From the NCBI RefSeq assembly GCF_000740775.1, contig NZ_JFGS01000002.1, forward strand, positions 1-64,000: a stretch of DNA of 64,000 nucleotides. The letters run 5' to 3'. Positions within the stretch are counted from its first letter, which is position 1. Every line of letters starts with the position of its first letter. The notes below the pieces were generated by a model, which was given only the letters and a program-made list of their open reading frames with translations, was not told where the DNA came from and did no database searches. Positions 9,529 through 20,545 of the stretch are shown here, piece by piece. The translations under genes were made by a program, and so were the position numbers. The DNA is from Haematobacter missouriensis (lineage in GTDB: Bacteria > Pseudomonadota > Alphaproteobacteria > Rhodobacterales > Rhodobacteraceae).

Positions 9529-9980
9529 GCGATTCGTCCCGCCTTGAGCCATTGCAGCAGCGCTGCGGGAAAATGGGGAGCGTCGACCCTGAATAGCAAG
9601 GGGAGTGCGACACCAAGGACATCATGGCTGCGCGGCTCGGGCAGCCGGGCCTTCTCCATCCGGTCAAGATCTGTCACCAGCGCGAGCGGAACGGCCTCCG
9701 CGGCAACCGCGGCGAGAATGCCGACCCCCCGCGCCTCCACCCGGCCGTGGATCGTCTCGGGCGACATCGCCATCACGATATCCTCCCGACGGAGGAGCCT
9801 CGTCCTGTCATCGGCCACAAGCTCCGCGCCGAACGCCATCAACTGGAGGACGAGGCCCGATTTACCGCTCCCCGACCGGCCAAGGATCAGCAGTCCACGT
9901 CCGGCGACGGACACCGTGCTGCCGTGAACCAATACGCCCTCCCCGGCTGTCGCCGCCGGTTGTCGTCCGTCTGCCCCCAA
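9525..9980 (-). CDS. hprK: HPr kinase/phosphorylase, short alphaproteobacterial form
   Basis: Phosphorylates or dephosphorylates the regulatory serine of HPr. It consists only of the catalytic domain (151 residues; the Firmicute enzyme has about 310), as in other alphaproteobacteria. Walker A is GRSGSGKS (34-41), followed by VADDRT and the HprK signature [11 protein letters not shown] (79-89). There is no ATG before the conserved VLVHG segment; the start is a TTG at 9980 preceded by GAGAGG at good spacing, and the frame has a stop 14 codons further up. It is separated by 84 bases from the response-regulator gene and overlaps rapZ (ATGA). Confidence 0.92.
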   Translation of the reverse strand: MGADGRQPAATAGEGVLVHGSTVSVAGRGLLILGRSGSGKSGLVLQLMAFGAELVADDRTRLLRREDIVMAMSPETIHGRVEARGVGILAAVAAEAVPLALVTDLDRMEKARLPEPRSHDVLGVALPLLFRVDAPHFPAALLQWLKAGRIA

Positions 9981-10064
9981 TGCGCACCTCTCGCGGTCAC
10001 GGCTCTCAGGGAGAGTGTATCACCAGCGGACGCCGATGGGTAACCTGACCTTTTGACAGCCTTG

Positions 10065-10739
10065 TCAACCAGAGCTGAACCGGTATCCCCCGCCATAGAG
10101 CGTGCGTATCGCGGCAAAAGCCGGGTCAACGGCACGAAACTTTCGGCGTATCCGCTTGATATGGCTGTCGATGGCCCGCTCTGCCCCACCCGCCCCAAAG
10201 GTGTCGAGCAGTTCCTCGCGCGTGCGAAGACGGCCCGGATAGCTGGCGAGCCGGTCCAGAATCGCGAACTCACGCGTCGTCAGCGGAACGGGCGCGCCTT
10301 TCCACCGCGCGACACGGCCGGCGCGGTCGAGATCAAGGCCGCCTCTCACAAGCGTATCGCTCTCCGGCACATGGCGGCGCAGAACGGCACGTATGCGCAA
10401 CGAAAGAAGCGGAGGAGATACAGGCTTGCGCAGGAAGTCGTCGGCGCCGAGGCGGAGCGCGTCCGTCTCCGCCGCCTCTCCATCGCAGCCTGTAAGGAAG
10501 ATAACCGGAAGACGACTGCGTCGCCGCACCCGGCGGAGCAGGCACAGACCGTCTATCAGAGGCATCCCGATATCCATGATCGCCAGGTCGGGCGGCCGCC
10601 GCCCGAAGGCTGCAAGAGCCACCCTTCCGTCCGCATATCGCTCTACCACGAACCCATCCCGCTCCAGCAACCGCCCAAGCGAAATGAGCATGTGACGGTC
10701 ATCGTCCACGAGTGCGATACGCTCCCCTTCCGCCGCCAT
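10065..10739 (-). CDS. ChvI-like winged-helix response regulator without an adjacent kinase
   Basis: A 224-residue OmpR/PhoB-type regulator: receiver domain with acidic pocket VDDD (11-14), phospho-acceptor Asp56 in MDIGMP, Thr83 and Lys105, then a winged-helix domain ending in AIDSHIKRIRRKF and GGGYRF. All catalytic residues are present. The position (divergent from pckA, upstream of hprK-rapZ-EIIA-HPr) is that of ChvI, but the sequence is rich in Arg and rather divergent, and the ChvG-type sensor kinase normally found between chvI and hprK is absent. The ATG at 10739 has GGGAG about nine bases upstream; the longer frame starts with TTG. Confidence 0.88.
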   Translation of the reverse strand: MAAEGERIALVDDDRHMLISLGRLLERDGFVVERYADGRVALAAFGRRPPDLAIMDIGMPLIDGLCLLRRVRRRSRLPVIFLTGCDGEAAETDALRLGADDFLRKPVSPPLLSLRIRAVLRRHVPESDTLVRGGLDLDRAGRVARWKGAPVPLTTREFAILDRLASYPGRLRTREELLDTFGAGGAERAIDSHIKRIRRKFRAVDPAFAAIRTLYGGGYRFSSG

Positions 10740-10838
10740 CACCCAGTCTCCCGAATCGCCTGCACCTCCCCAATGTAGGGGCAAAAAGGGAACAAACCCC
10801 TAACATCCTGTGCACGCCGCGAATTACTGCCAATGATG

Positions 10839-10867
10839 GCGCTAACCTTTTCGTGCTAGCGCTAACC
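10839..10867. promoter_or_regulatory. Two LacI-type operator-like sites upstream of pckA
   Basis: GCGCTAACC occurs twice, at 10839-10847 and 10859-10867, exactly 20 bases apart (two helical turns). The second lies in an imperfect palindrome around a GC centre (TGCTAGC/GCTAACC), the form expected for LacI-family operators such as those of the carbon regulator CceR in Rhodobacterales. A TTGAAA hexamer (10870-10875) with a weak -10 follows, so a bound protein would sit at the promoter of pckA. The regulator's identity is inference. Confidence 0.45.
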
Positions 10868-10998
10868 CATTGAAAGCGTCCTATTCATTCTGAAATCCGT
10901 TCTGTAAGATTGATCTGTCACCCACTTCCGCCGCCATCGCACCGCCCGCGACGGAGAGTTATTTTCATCGCCTAATCTGGGGGCATCGGAGCTTGACT

Positions 10999-12597
<1,599 letters not shown>

Positions 12598-12621
12598 GCC
12601 GCCACCCACGTCAGTCAAGGA

Positions 12622-12649
12622 AGCCCCGGCGGAAACGTCGGGGCTTTTT
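12622..12649 (+). terminator. Rho-independent terminator after pckA
   Basis: AGCCCCGGC (12622-12630), loop GGAAAC, GTCGGGGCT (12637-12645) with one G-U pair, followed by TTTT. Confidence 0.93.
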
Positions 12650-12788
12650 CATGGCCATCGGACGCCAGGCGGACAGAGCGCATCTTGTCGGCAGGCAAGA
12701 GGGCTGCTAACCCACGCGACGGAAAATTCCCCGGCCCGGCAGGAAAGAGCCGCCTTGCGTCGCGGAGCCAGCCACAGAAAGCAATAAC

Positions 12789-14141
12789 ATGTCCACCTCG
12801 TCCCAAGCGGCCGCGGAGCCCGCCGCACCCGTCAATTCAAGAACTAACGTCATTCTGGCCAGCCTCGTCGGAACGACCGTCGAATTCTACGACTTCTACG
12901 TCTATGCCACGGCGGCCGTGCTGGTCTTCCCGCACCTGTTCTTCCCCGCCGGCAACGATACGACGGCGCTCCTCGCCTCATTCGCCATCTTCGGCGCTGC
13001 AATGATCGCCCGTCCGTTGGGCGCGATCTACTTTGGCCACTTGGGAGACAAGAAGGGGCGCAAGCTCACGCTGGTCGGCGCGCTGCTGACCATGGGGATC
13101 GCGACCTTCCTGATCGGCCTGCTGCCGACCTACCACATGGTAGGCTGGCTGGCGCCGCTGCTCCTCGTCATCCTGCGGCTGGCGCAGGGTTTTGCCATCG
13201 GCGGCGAATGGTCGGGGGCGGCGCTTGTCGCGACCGAAAACGCGCCAAAGGGCAAACGCGCCCTGTTCGGCACCTTCCCGCAACTTGGGGCACCGCTCGG
13301 CTTCATCATCGCGAACGGCCTGTTCCTGATCATCGCCGCTGTGATGCCCTCGGATGATCCGTCGCGCCCCTCCGAAGCCTTCCTGAGCTGGGGCTGGCGC
13401 ATCCCGTTCCTGTTCTCCGCCATCATGGTGATCGTCGGCCTTTACGTCCGGCTGCATCTGGTGGAGTCGGAAGCCTTCACCAAGACGGTGCAGAAGGGCA
13501 AGGTCCAGAAAGTTCCGCTGGCCGCCGCGTTCAAGCTGCATTCGCGCGAACTGATCCTCGGCACGTTCTACATGCTGGCGACCTATGTGCTGTTCTATCT
13601 GATGACCACCTTCTCGCTGTCCTACGGGCGCGCTGCGACCTCTGCGGCACTGCCAGGGTTGGGCTACGATTACCGCACCTTCGTGCTGATGATGATTCTG
13701 GGCGTGGTATTCTTCGGTATCTTCACGATGGTTTCCGGTCCGCTGGCCGACAAACTCGGTCGCCGCAAGACGCTGATCTGGGTGACGCTGGGGATCATCG
13801 CCTTCGGTCTCATCTGGGTGCCGATGCTGTCCGCGGGCACCTTCGGCGTCGTGGCGTGGCTTATCCTCGGCTTCTCGCTGATGGGGATGACCTTCGGGCC
13901 GATGGGCGCGCTGCTGCCGGAACTGTTCCCGGCCAACGTCCGCTATACCGGCTCAGGCATCTCCTACAACGTCTCCTCCATCCTCGGCGCAGCCGTCGCC
14001 CCGTTCATCGCCGTGGCGCTCTGGAGCTATGGCGGGGGCAGCCCGTTCTGGGTCGGCGTCTATCTGTCGGTCATGGGGGTGCTGACGCTCATCGCTTTGC
14101 TGGTCGGCAACGAAACCAAGGATGTTGACATCAACCACTGA
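12789..14141 (+). CDS. MFS transporter, metabolite:H+ symporter (MHS) family
   Basis: A 450-residue, 12-helix major facilitator. The N-terminal GTTVEFYDFYVYATAA segment and the loop 2-3 motif GHLGDKKGRK mark the MHS subfamily, which takes up organic acids (citrate, dicarboxylates, shikimate, betaine-like compounds) with protons. A long loop between helices 6 and 7 and a repeat of the loop motif in the second half (ADKLGRRK) are visible. The substrate is unknown; placement after pckA would fit a C4/C3 organic acid. It lies about 190 bases after the pckA terminator and has its own terminator. Confidence 0.92.
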   Translation: MSTSSQAAAEPAAPVNSRTNVILASLVGTTVEFYDFYVYATAAVLVFPHLFFPAGNDTTALLASFAIFGAAMIARPLGAIYFGHLGDKKGRKLTLVGALLTMGIATFLIGLLPTYHMVGWLAPLLLVILRLAQGFAIGGEWSGAALVATENAPKGKRALFGTFPQLGAPLGFIIANGLFLIIAAVMPSDDPSRPSEAFLSWGWRIPFLFSAIMVIVGLYVRLHLVESEAFTKTVQKGKVQKVPLAAAFKLHSRELILGTFYMLATYVLFYLMTTFSLSYGRAATSAALPGLGYDYRTFVLMMILGVVFFGIFTMVSGPLADKLGRRKTLIWVTLGIIAFGLIWVPMLSAGTFGVVAWLILGFSLMGMTFGPMGALLPELFPANVRYTGSGISYNVSSILGAAVAPFIAVALWSYGGGSPFWVGVYLSVMGVLTLIALLVGNETKDVDINH

Positions 14142-14162
14142 TCCGCAGCGATCATGGTCCCG

Positions 14163-14190
14163 GGGGCGCGTCGCCGATGCGCCCCTTTTT
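14163..14190 (+). terminator. Rho-independent terminator after the MHS transporter
   Basis: GGGGCGC (14163-14169), nine-base loop, GCGCCCC (14179-14185), TTTTT. It lies in the gap between two convergent genes. Confidence 0.88.
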
Positions 14191-14558
14191 CATGTCCGCT
14201 CGCGGAACCTGATCCGGTTGCCGAACGGATCGACCACCTCAAGCGGAAGCGCCCAGGGGGCTTCCTCCCGTCCGCGTCGGTTGAAGCGATATTGCTTGTC
14301 GAGCAGGTCGCGGTGAAAGGCGCGGATGCCCTCGGTCTTCACGAAAGCGGTTGATCCGGGGGGCGGGTCGCCATGGTGTTCGGACAGATGCAATTCGAAG
14401 CCGCCGCGCTCCATTCCCATGTAAAGCGGCGCCCGGGGGGCGAAGCGGTGCTCGAACAGGACGCGGAAGCCAAGAATGTCGCAGTAGAACTCCCGCGCCT
14501 TCGCCTCATCGAACATGCGAAAGATCGGAGAGCAGCGGGGAAAGCGTATGCCGGTCAT
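14190..14558 (-). CDS. Glyoxalase superfamily (VOC) protein
   Basis: A 122-residue single-module vicinal-oxygen-chelate protein of the bleomycin-resistance/glyoxalase fold. It has the characteristic FYCDILGFRV helix-strand start, ELHLSEH in the middle and VVDPFGNRIRF at the C-terminus, which supplies the last metal/ligand position. Such proteins act as dimers in drug binding or small-molecule transformations; the substrate cannot be inferred. It converges with the MHS transporter and starts at an ATG that overlaps the end of a possible small broken reading frame (14555-14670). Confidence 0.85.
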   Translation of the reverse strand: MTGIRFPRCSPIFRMFDEAKAREFYCDILGFRVLFEHRFAPRAPLYMGMERGGFELHLSEHHGDPPPGSTAFVKTEGIRAFHRDLLDKQYRFNRRGREEAPWALPLEVVDPFGNRIRFRERT

Positions 14559-14743
14559 GCCACGCCCACCTGTCGCGCGACGATCCCGGCCATGCGGGGG
14601 GGAGAGGTCGATCCCCCTCCTCCATCAGCGCCATCCGAAAGGTATCGGCCATCGCCCGCTGTATCGCCATTGGCTGCTCTCCTGATTGTGGAGGCAGTTT
14701 ACCGGCTCCGCGGCGGAGCGCGCTGCAATTCTCGCCCCTTCAC

Positions 14744-15829
14744 TCACCGCAGTTTCAGCGTCGCCAGCCCCACGAGTGCCAGAATGATGGACACGATCCA
14801 GAAGCGGATGACGATCTGCGGCTCCGCCCAGCCCTTCTTCTCGAAGTGGTGGTGGATCGGGGCCATCAGGAATACGCGACGCCCAGTGCGTTTGAAATAC
14901 AGCACCTGAATGATGACGGAGAGTGCCTCCACCACGAAAAGCCCACCCACGATGGCCAGCACGATCTCATGCTTGGTGGCCACCGCGATCGCGCCCAATG
15001 CCCCGCCGAGCGCAAGCGATCCGGTATCGCCCATGAAGACCGCCGCAGGGGGCGCGTTGAACCACAGAAAGCCTAGCCCAGCCCCGATCAGCGCCGCGAC
15101 AAAGATCACCAGTTCGCCGGTCCCGGGCACGTAATGCAGGCCAAGATAATTGGTGAAGTCCACGCGCCCCACGAAATAGGCGATGATGCCAAAGGAGGCG
15201 GCCGCGATCATCACCGGCATGATCGCCAGACCGTCCAGACCGTCGGTCAGGTTCACGGCATTGGCCGCGCCCACGATCACCAGCATCGCGAAAGGAATGA
15301 AGAACAGGTGCAGGTTGAACAGCGCGTCCTTGAAGACCGGCAGGGCGAGCTGAAACCGCAGTTCGGAGGGCTGAACCCATGCGCAGGCGATCGAGGCAAG
15401 CAGCGCGATCACCAGACCGATGCCGATGCGGACGCGACCGGAGACACCCTTGGTGTTGTTCCGCGTGACTTTCCGCCAGTCGTCGGCAAAGCCGATGGCA
15501 CCGAAGCCCAGCGTCACGAACAGGACGATCCAGACGTAGGGATTATCGAGACGCGCCCAGAGCAGGGTGGAAGTCGTCAGCGCCGACAGAATCAGCGCGC
15601 CCCCCATCGTCGGCGTGCCCGCCTTGGTCACAAGATGGCTCGCCGGTCCGTCATCGCGGATGGGCTGGCCATGCCGCTGCTTTGACTTCAGAAATTCGAT
15701 GAACGGACGCCCGAATATAAAGCCGATGACCAACGCGGTGAAGAACGCCGCGCCCGCCCGGAAGGTGATGTAGCGAAACAGATTCAGGAAGCCGCCGCCC
15801 TGCGCGAACTCCGCCAGCCAATAAAACAC
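14744..15829 (-). CDS. mraY: Phospho-N-acetylmuramoyl-pentapeptide transferase
   Basis: Integral membrane enzyme that transfers phospho-MurNAc-pentapeptide from UDP to undecaprenyl phosphate, forming lipid I. The 361-residue protein has about ten membrane segments, the catalytic Asp-Asp pair (GFADDWRK), [10 protein letters not shown] and the histidine-rich [12 protein letters not shown] cytoplasmic loop. The start is GTG 15829, preceded by an unusually strong GGGAGGAG ribosome site and overlapping the murF stop by one base (TAGTG). It is the last gene of the division/cell-wall cluster inside this run; murD would normally come next but is not here. Confidence 0.97.
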   Translation of the reverse strand: MFYWLAEFAQGGGFLNLFRYITFRAGAAFFTALVIGFIFGRPFIEFLKSKQRHGQPIRDDGPASHLVTKAGTPTMGGALILSALTTSTLLWARLDNPYVWIVLFVTLGFGAIGFADDWRKVTRNNTKGVSGRVRIGIGLVIALLASIACAWVQPSELRFQLALPVFKDALFNLHLFFIPFAMLVIVGAANAVNLTDGLDGLAIMPVMIAAASFGIIAYFVGRVDFTNYLGLHYVPGTGELVIFVAALIGAGLGFLWFNAPPAAVFMGDTGSLALGGALGAIAVATKHEIVLAIVGGLFVVEALSVIIQVLYFKRTGRRVFLMAPIHHHFEKKGWAEPQIVIRFWIVSIILALVGLATLKLR

Positions 15830-17268
15830 TATTCTCCTCCCGCCGCCTGGGCTTCGGGAGTTCCGAGACGGCGCAGCGCCTCCACCACGGGGGGGAGTTT
15901 GATCCCCTTGGAACCTTTCACCAGCACAACATCTCCTGCGTCGATCAGATGGCGGAGACGTGGAATAAGGCTCTCCGCCGTCTCATGCCACTCGCCGCGT
16001 TTCTCACGCGGCAGCGCGGCATGAAGTGCCCTCATCCGCGGACCGACGCAATGCACGAAGTTGAGGGTGGTCATGGCGGGATGCGCGGCAATCTGCCGAT
16101 GCATCTCCATCTCCTCCGGGCCGAGTTCGAGCATGTCGCCAAGAATGGCCACCCGGCGGCCCTTCACGAAACGACCCGGCCCATCCTTCGGCTCCGTCGC
16201 CGCCAGCAGGTCAAGCGCCGCACCCAGCGAGGCCGGGTTGGAGTTGAAGGAGTCGTCGATCAGATCGAAAGCCATCCGGTCGTCGATGACGTCGAGCAGG
16301 ATCCGCTCCCGCGCGCCGCGGCCTTCCGGCGGCGCCCAGCGGCCGAGGTCCAGAATCGCCATCGTCAGGTCCAGCCCGAGCGCGTCGCTGACCGCAAGCG
16401 CGGCAAGCCCGTTCATCGCGAAATGTCGCCCCGCCGAGCGCACGCGGAACAGGATCGTCCGTCCCTCCGCCAGCGCACGGGAGGAGGTGGCGCTGTCGGT
16501 GATTCGCGTTTCAAGAAGTTGCCAGTCACAGGCCGGGGTGGCCCCGAACCAGGTGGTCGCGACCCCCTCGGCCCGCTTTGCAAGAAGTGGCGTGACGGCC
16601 AGGTCCCCTGGCAACACCACATGCCCTCCCGGCTCCAGGCCGTCGAGAATGGAGACCTTTTCGATCGCGATCGCTTCCAGAGAATCGAACGCCTCGAGGT
16701 GCGCAGGCGCCACTGTGGTAATCAGCGCGACATGAGGACGGGCAAGCCGGGCCAGCGGCGCGATCTCTCCCGGATGGTTCATGCCGATCTCTATGACAGC
16801 GAAGTCGCTGTCTGCGGGCATCCGGGCAAGCGTGAGCGGCACTCCCCAGTGATTGTTGAAGCTTCGCACCGCCGCATGCACACGTCCCTGACCGGAAAGG
16901 ATCGCGCGCAGCATCTCCTTGGTCGATGTCTTGCCGACGGAACCGGTGACGCCGACGACCCGTGCCGCGCTGCGTTCCCGCGCGGCCCGCCCCAGTTCTT
17001 CCAGCCCCCGCAGCACATCGGGGACAATCAGCAAGGGCGCATCCTCACCAATCCCCTCCGGCACACGGGAGACGAGCGCCGCCGCAGCCCCCTTGTGGAG
17101 CGCTTCGGCCACGAAATCATGTCCGTCACGCACGTCGCGCAGCGCCACGAACAGATCGCCCGGCACAATTTCCCGCGTGTCGATAGCGACGCCCGTCGCC
17201 TCCCAGCGCCGCGTGACGCGCCCGCCTGTGGCACGGGCCGCATCCTCCGATGTCCAGAGCACGGTCAT
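15829..17268 (-). CDS. murF: UDP-N-acetylmuramoyl-tripeptide--D-alanyl-D-alanine ligase
   Basis: Adds D-Ala-D-Ala to the UDP-MurNAc-tripeptide. The 479-residue Mur ligase has the ATP loop [11 protein letters not shown] (106-116), the central [13 protein letters not shown] segment and [11 protein letters not shown], and a C-terminal domain with [14 protein letters not shown] and GDMLELG. ATG 17268 overlaps the murE stop (ATGA), indicating tight coupling in the cluster. Confidence 0.97.
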   Translation of the reverse strand: MTVLWTSEDAARATGGRVTRRWEATGVAIDTREIVPGDLFVALRDVRDGHDFVAEALHKGAAAALVSRVPEGIGEDAPLLIVPDVLRGLEELGRAARERSAARVVGVTGSVGKTSTKEMLRAILSGQGRVHAAVRSFNNHWGVPLTLARMPADSDFAVIEIGMNHPGEIAPLARLARPHVALITTVAPAHLEAFDSLEAIAIEKVSILDGLEPGGHVVLPGDLAVTPLLAKRAEGVATTWFGATPACDWQLLETRITDSATSSRALAEGRTILFRVRSAGRHFAMNGLAALAVSDALGLDLTMAILDLGRWAPPEGRGARERILLDVIDDRMAFDLIDDSFNSNPASLGAALDLLAATEPKDGPGRFVKGRRVAILGDMLELGPEEMEMHRQIAAHPAMTTLNFVHCVGPRMRALHAALPREKRGEWHETAESLIPRLRHLIDAGDVVLVKGSKGIKLPPVVEALRRLGTPEAQAAGGE

Positions 17269-18746
17269 ATCCGCTTGCCGTCCAGAGCAGCGACGGCGAT
17301 GGAAGCTTGCTCGGCATCGTCGAACGGATAGTCCTGATCGCCGATCGTCTGGCCCGTCTCATGCCCCTTGCCCGCGATCAGCAGGGCATCGCCCGGCTGG
17401 AGCGCGTCCACCGCGCGCAGGATGGCCTCCGCCCGGTCGCCCACCTCGTTGGCCTCCGGCGCCCCACCCTTCACGGCTGCGCGGATCACGGCGGGATCCT
17501 CGGAACGAGGGTTGTCATCTGTCACATAGACGACATCCGCATAACGCTGCGCGGCCTCTCCCATAAGTGGTCGCTTCGCCCTGTCCCTGTCGCCGCCCGC
17601 GCCGAGGACCACGATGATGCGGCCCAGCACATGCGGGCGCAGCGCCTTCAAAGCGGTCGCCACCGCATCCGGCGTATGGGCGTAATCCACGAAGACCGAA
17701 GCGCCGTTGGCGCGCGTGGCGACAAGCTGCATCCGCCCGCGCACGGTGGAGAGCGCCGGGAGCGCCTCGAACACCCGTTCGGCCTTGCTGCCTGAGGCGA
17801 TGGCAAGCCCCGCCGCCAGCAACACGTTGTCAGCCTGAAAGCCACCGATGAGATTCAGCCGCACCTGACGCGGCTTTCCCTGCCAGTCGAACCGCAGCTC
17901 CTGCCCGGTCGCGTCGAACCGCTGGGCGGTAATGCGGAGATCTGCAGAACCGCGCCCCACACCCAAGACAGGAAGGCCCCGGTCATGACAGAGCCGCGCG
18001 ATTTCGACGCCTTTCGGATCGTCCATGTTCACCACGGCGGAGCCGTCATCGGGCAGAACACGCGTGAAAAGCCCTGCCTTAGCCGCGAAATAGGCGTCGA
18101 AATCATGGTGATAGTCGAGGTGATCCTGCGTGAAATTGGTGAACCCCGCCGCGCGGAGCCGTACACCGTCCAAACGCCGCTGCTCCAGCCCGTGCGAGGA
18201 AGCCTCCATCGCAGCATGGGTGATGCCTTCGGCCGCCATCTCTGCCAGCAGCCGGTGGAGCGTCAGGGGCTCCGGCGTAGTATGGGTCGCGGGCGCGGAA
18301 AAGGCGCCCTCCACCCCCGTCGTGCCGATATTGGCGGCGAGATGGCCAAGCCGCGTCCAGATCTGACGGGTGAAGGTGGCGACAGAGGTCTTGCCGTTTG
18401 TGCCGGTGACAGCGACCATCACCTGCGGCTGCGCGCCGAACCATAGGGCCGCCGCCCCTGCGAGCGCGGCGCGGGCATCCTCCACCACGATCACCGGAAT
18501 ATCTGTCCCCGCCAACGCCTCCCGCGCCATCTCGGCACCGGCAGGATCCGTCAGCACTGCGCCCGCCTTCATGCGGAGCGCGTAGGGAATGAATTCCGCG
18601 CCATGCATCTTTGTGCCGGCAAGGGCGGCGAACAGATGGCCGGGCTTCACGCTGCGGCTGTCCACCGACAGTCCGGTGATCCGCGTCTCCCGTCCGTCGC
18701 GGGCGCGCAGCCCAAGTTCGGAAAGGCTCTTGGTCGTCTCGGGCAT
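17265..18746 (-). CDS. murE: UDP-N-acetylmuramoyl-tripeptide synthetase (meso-diaminopimelate type)
   Basis: Adds the third amino acid to the peptidoglycan stem peptide. The 493-residue protein has TGTNGKTS (114-121), the carbamylated lysine in FAAKAGLF (Lys223) and the DNPR motif (411-414), which marks specificity for meso-diaminopimelate rather than lysine. It follows ftsI closely (14 bases) and overlaps murF. Confidence 0.97.
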   Translation of the reverse strand: MPETTKSLSELGLRARDGRETRITGLSVDSRSVKPGHLFAALAGTKMHGAEFIPYALRMKAGAVLTDPAGAEMAREALAGTDIPVIVVEDARAALAGAAALWFGAQPQVMVAVTGTNGKTSVATFTRQIWTRLGHLAANIGTTGVEGAFSAPATHTTPEPLTLHRLLAEMAAEGITHAAMEASSHGLEQRRLDGVRLRAAGFTNFTQDHLDYHHDFDAYFAAKAGLFTRVLPDDGSAVVNMDDPKGVEIARLCHDRGLPVLGVGRGSADLRITAQRFDATGQELRFDWQGKPRQVRLNLIGGFQADNVLLAAGLAIASGSKAERVFEALPALSTVRGRMQLVATRANGASVFVDYAHTPDAVATALKALRPHVLGRIIVVLGAGGDRDRAKRPLMGEAAQRYADVVYVTDDNPRSEDPAVIRAAVKGGAPEANEVGDRAEAILRAVDALQPGDALLIAGKGHETGQTIGDQDYPFDDAEQASIAVAALDGKRI

Positions 18747-18760
18747 CGCAGGCTCTCCGG

Positions 18761-20545
18761 TCAGTTCCGCACGAGCGTTAACGCAGCGGGCTGCGCCGCT
18801 TCAACCTCGGGCCGCAAACCGAGAAGCGGCGCGATCCGCCGGATCATCTCCGCGGCGACGGGAACCGCGGTGAAACCGGCTGTCCGCCGCGGTATCGGGC
18901 CAGAGGTTTCAACGGCTTCGTCAAGGCTCACGATCAGCACGTATTTCGGGTCCGACATCGGAAAGGCGGAGGCGAAGGTTGCGATCACCTTGTCGTGAGC
19001 ATATCCCCGGCCATTGCGGAGCGGTTTTTCCGCCGTGCCCGTCTTGCCGCCGACGTCGTAGCCTTCCACCTTGCCGTAGGTGGCACCCGATCCTTCCTCC
19101 ACCACTCCGCGGAGCATCTCCCGCGCCATACCGGAGGTGCGTTCGGAAATCACACGCTCGCCCACGACAGGTTTGTCCTGCCGGATAAGCGTCGGATTGA
19201 CCCGCGTTCCGCCGTTGACGATCGTCGCATAGGCGGAGGCGAGGTGCAGCGGGCTGGCCGACATGCCATGCCCGTAGGCGATGGTCATGGAGGAGATCTC
19301 CGACCAGACCTTCGGGATCAGCGGTCGCGCGCCCGGGGCCTCCGTCAGCTCGACTGTCGTCGGTGAGAGGAAGCCCAGCCGCTTCAGGAAGTCCTGCTGA
19401 CGCGGACCGCCGATCATCTGCGCCAGCCGGGCGGAACCGACGTTGGAGCTTTTCTCGATGATGCGGAGCACGCTGAGCTGCGCGCCGTAGTTGTGCATGT
19501 CCTTGATGCGGAACCGGCCCCAGTTGAAGGGGCGCGTGTCAATTATCGTGCTCGGCGTCACGAGGCCGAGATCGATCGCCTGCGAGGCGGCGAAAATCTT
19601 GAATGTGGAGCCGAGTTCGTAAAGCCCCTGCACCGCACGGTTGAAAAGCGGGCTATCCGACGGGTCGCCTTTCACTGGCGGCAGGGGGCGGTCGTTCGGG
19701 TCGAAATCCGGGTAGGACACCATGGAGATGACCTCTCCCGTATGGACATCCATCAGGATGGAGGTGGCACCCTTGGCGTTCATCAGCTTGACCCCGCCCG
19801 CGAGGATCTGCTCCGCCGCGGCCTGCACGGAAAGGTCGATGGACAGCTCCAGCGGCTCGCCACCGTTGGCCGGATCGCGAAGATAGTCGTCGTAGATCTT
19901 CTCCACCCCCGCCGTGCCGATGACTTCGGCCGAGGAAACCCCCTCCCGCCCGAAGCCCGCACCACCCAGAATGTGGGAGGCGAGCTTTCCGTTCGGATAA
20001 AGCCGCATCTCCCGTGGGCCGAACAACAGGCCGGGGTCGCCGATGTCATGAACCGCCTGCATCTGCTCGGGCGAGAGCTTGCGCCGGATCCAGAGAAACT
20101 TGCGGCTGCCGGTGAAATCCTTGACGAGTTGATCTTCCTTCAGATCGGGGAAAATCTCCGCCAGCTCATGCGCGACCCGCACAGGTTCGATCATCTGCTG
20201 TGGCTGTGCGTAGAGCGAATGCGTGACAAGATTGGTCGCCAGGACCCGCCCGTTTCGGTCCACGATATCCGCTCGCTGGGCGACGATCGGAGAGCCGACA
20301 CCTGCAATCGCCGGTTCCTCCGGCTCCACCGAAGCCAGCAACCCCATGCGGGCACCGATCGCGGAGAAGGCCGCGAAGAAGAACAACGACAGAACCAGAA
20401 GCCGCCCCTCTGCGCGCACACGCGCCTTGTCACGGGCCGTTTCCGCGCGGAGGCGGATGTTCTCCCGCTCGATGGCATCTGGATTCTCCCCCTTCTCGCG
20501 AGCGGAGAGAATGCGGGCAAGCGGGCGGAGGGGGGTCCGGGTCAC
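18761..20545 (-). CDS. ftsI: Peptidoglycan D,D-transpeptidase FtsI (PBP3)
   Basis: Septal class B penicillin-binding protein that cross-links new peptidoglycan at the divisome with FtsW. The 594-residue protein has a cytoplasmic N-terminus, one membrane segment (about 48-68), the PBP dimerization domain and the transpeptidase motifs STFK (313-316), SSN (366-368) and KTGT (501-504). The GTG at 20545 overlaps the ftsL stop (GTGA) and has AGGAG eight bases upstream; the frame remains open 174 bases further into ftsL but without family conservation. Confidence 0.96.
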   Translation of the reverse strand: MTRTPLRPLARILSAREKGENPDAIERENIRLRAETARDKARVRAEGRLLVLSLFFFAAFSAIGARMGLLASVEPEEPAIAGVGSPIVAQRADIVDRNGRVLATNLVTHSLYAQPQQMIEPVRVAHELAEIFPDLKEDQLVKDFTGSRKFLWIRRKLSPEQMQAVHDIGDPGLLFGPREMRLYPNGKLASHILGGAGFGREGVSSAEVIGTAGVEKIYDDYLRDPANGGEPLELSIDLSVQAAAEQILAGGVKLMNAKGATSILMDVHTGEVISMVSYPDFDPNDRPLPPVKGDPSDSPLFNRAVQGLYELGSTFKIFAASQAIDLGLVTPSTIIDTRPFNWGRFRIKDMHNYGAQLSVLRIIEKSSNVGSARLAQMIGGPRQQDFLKRLGFLSPTTVELTEAPGARPLIPKVWSEISSMTIAYGHGMSASPLHLASAYATIVNGGTRVNPTLIRQDKPVVGERVISERTSGMAREMLRGVVEEGSGATYGKVEGYDVGGKTGTAEKPLRNGRGYAHDKVIATFASAFPMSDPKYVLIVSLDEAVETSGPIPRRTAGFTAVPVAAEMIRRIAPLLGLRPEVEAAQPAALTLVRN

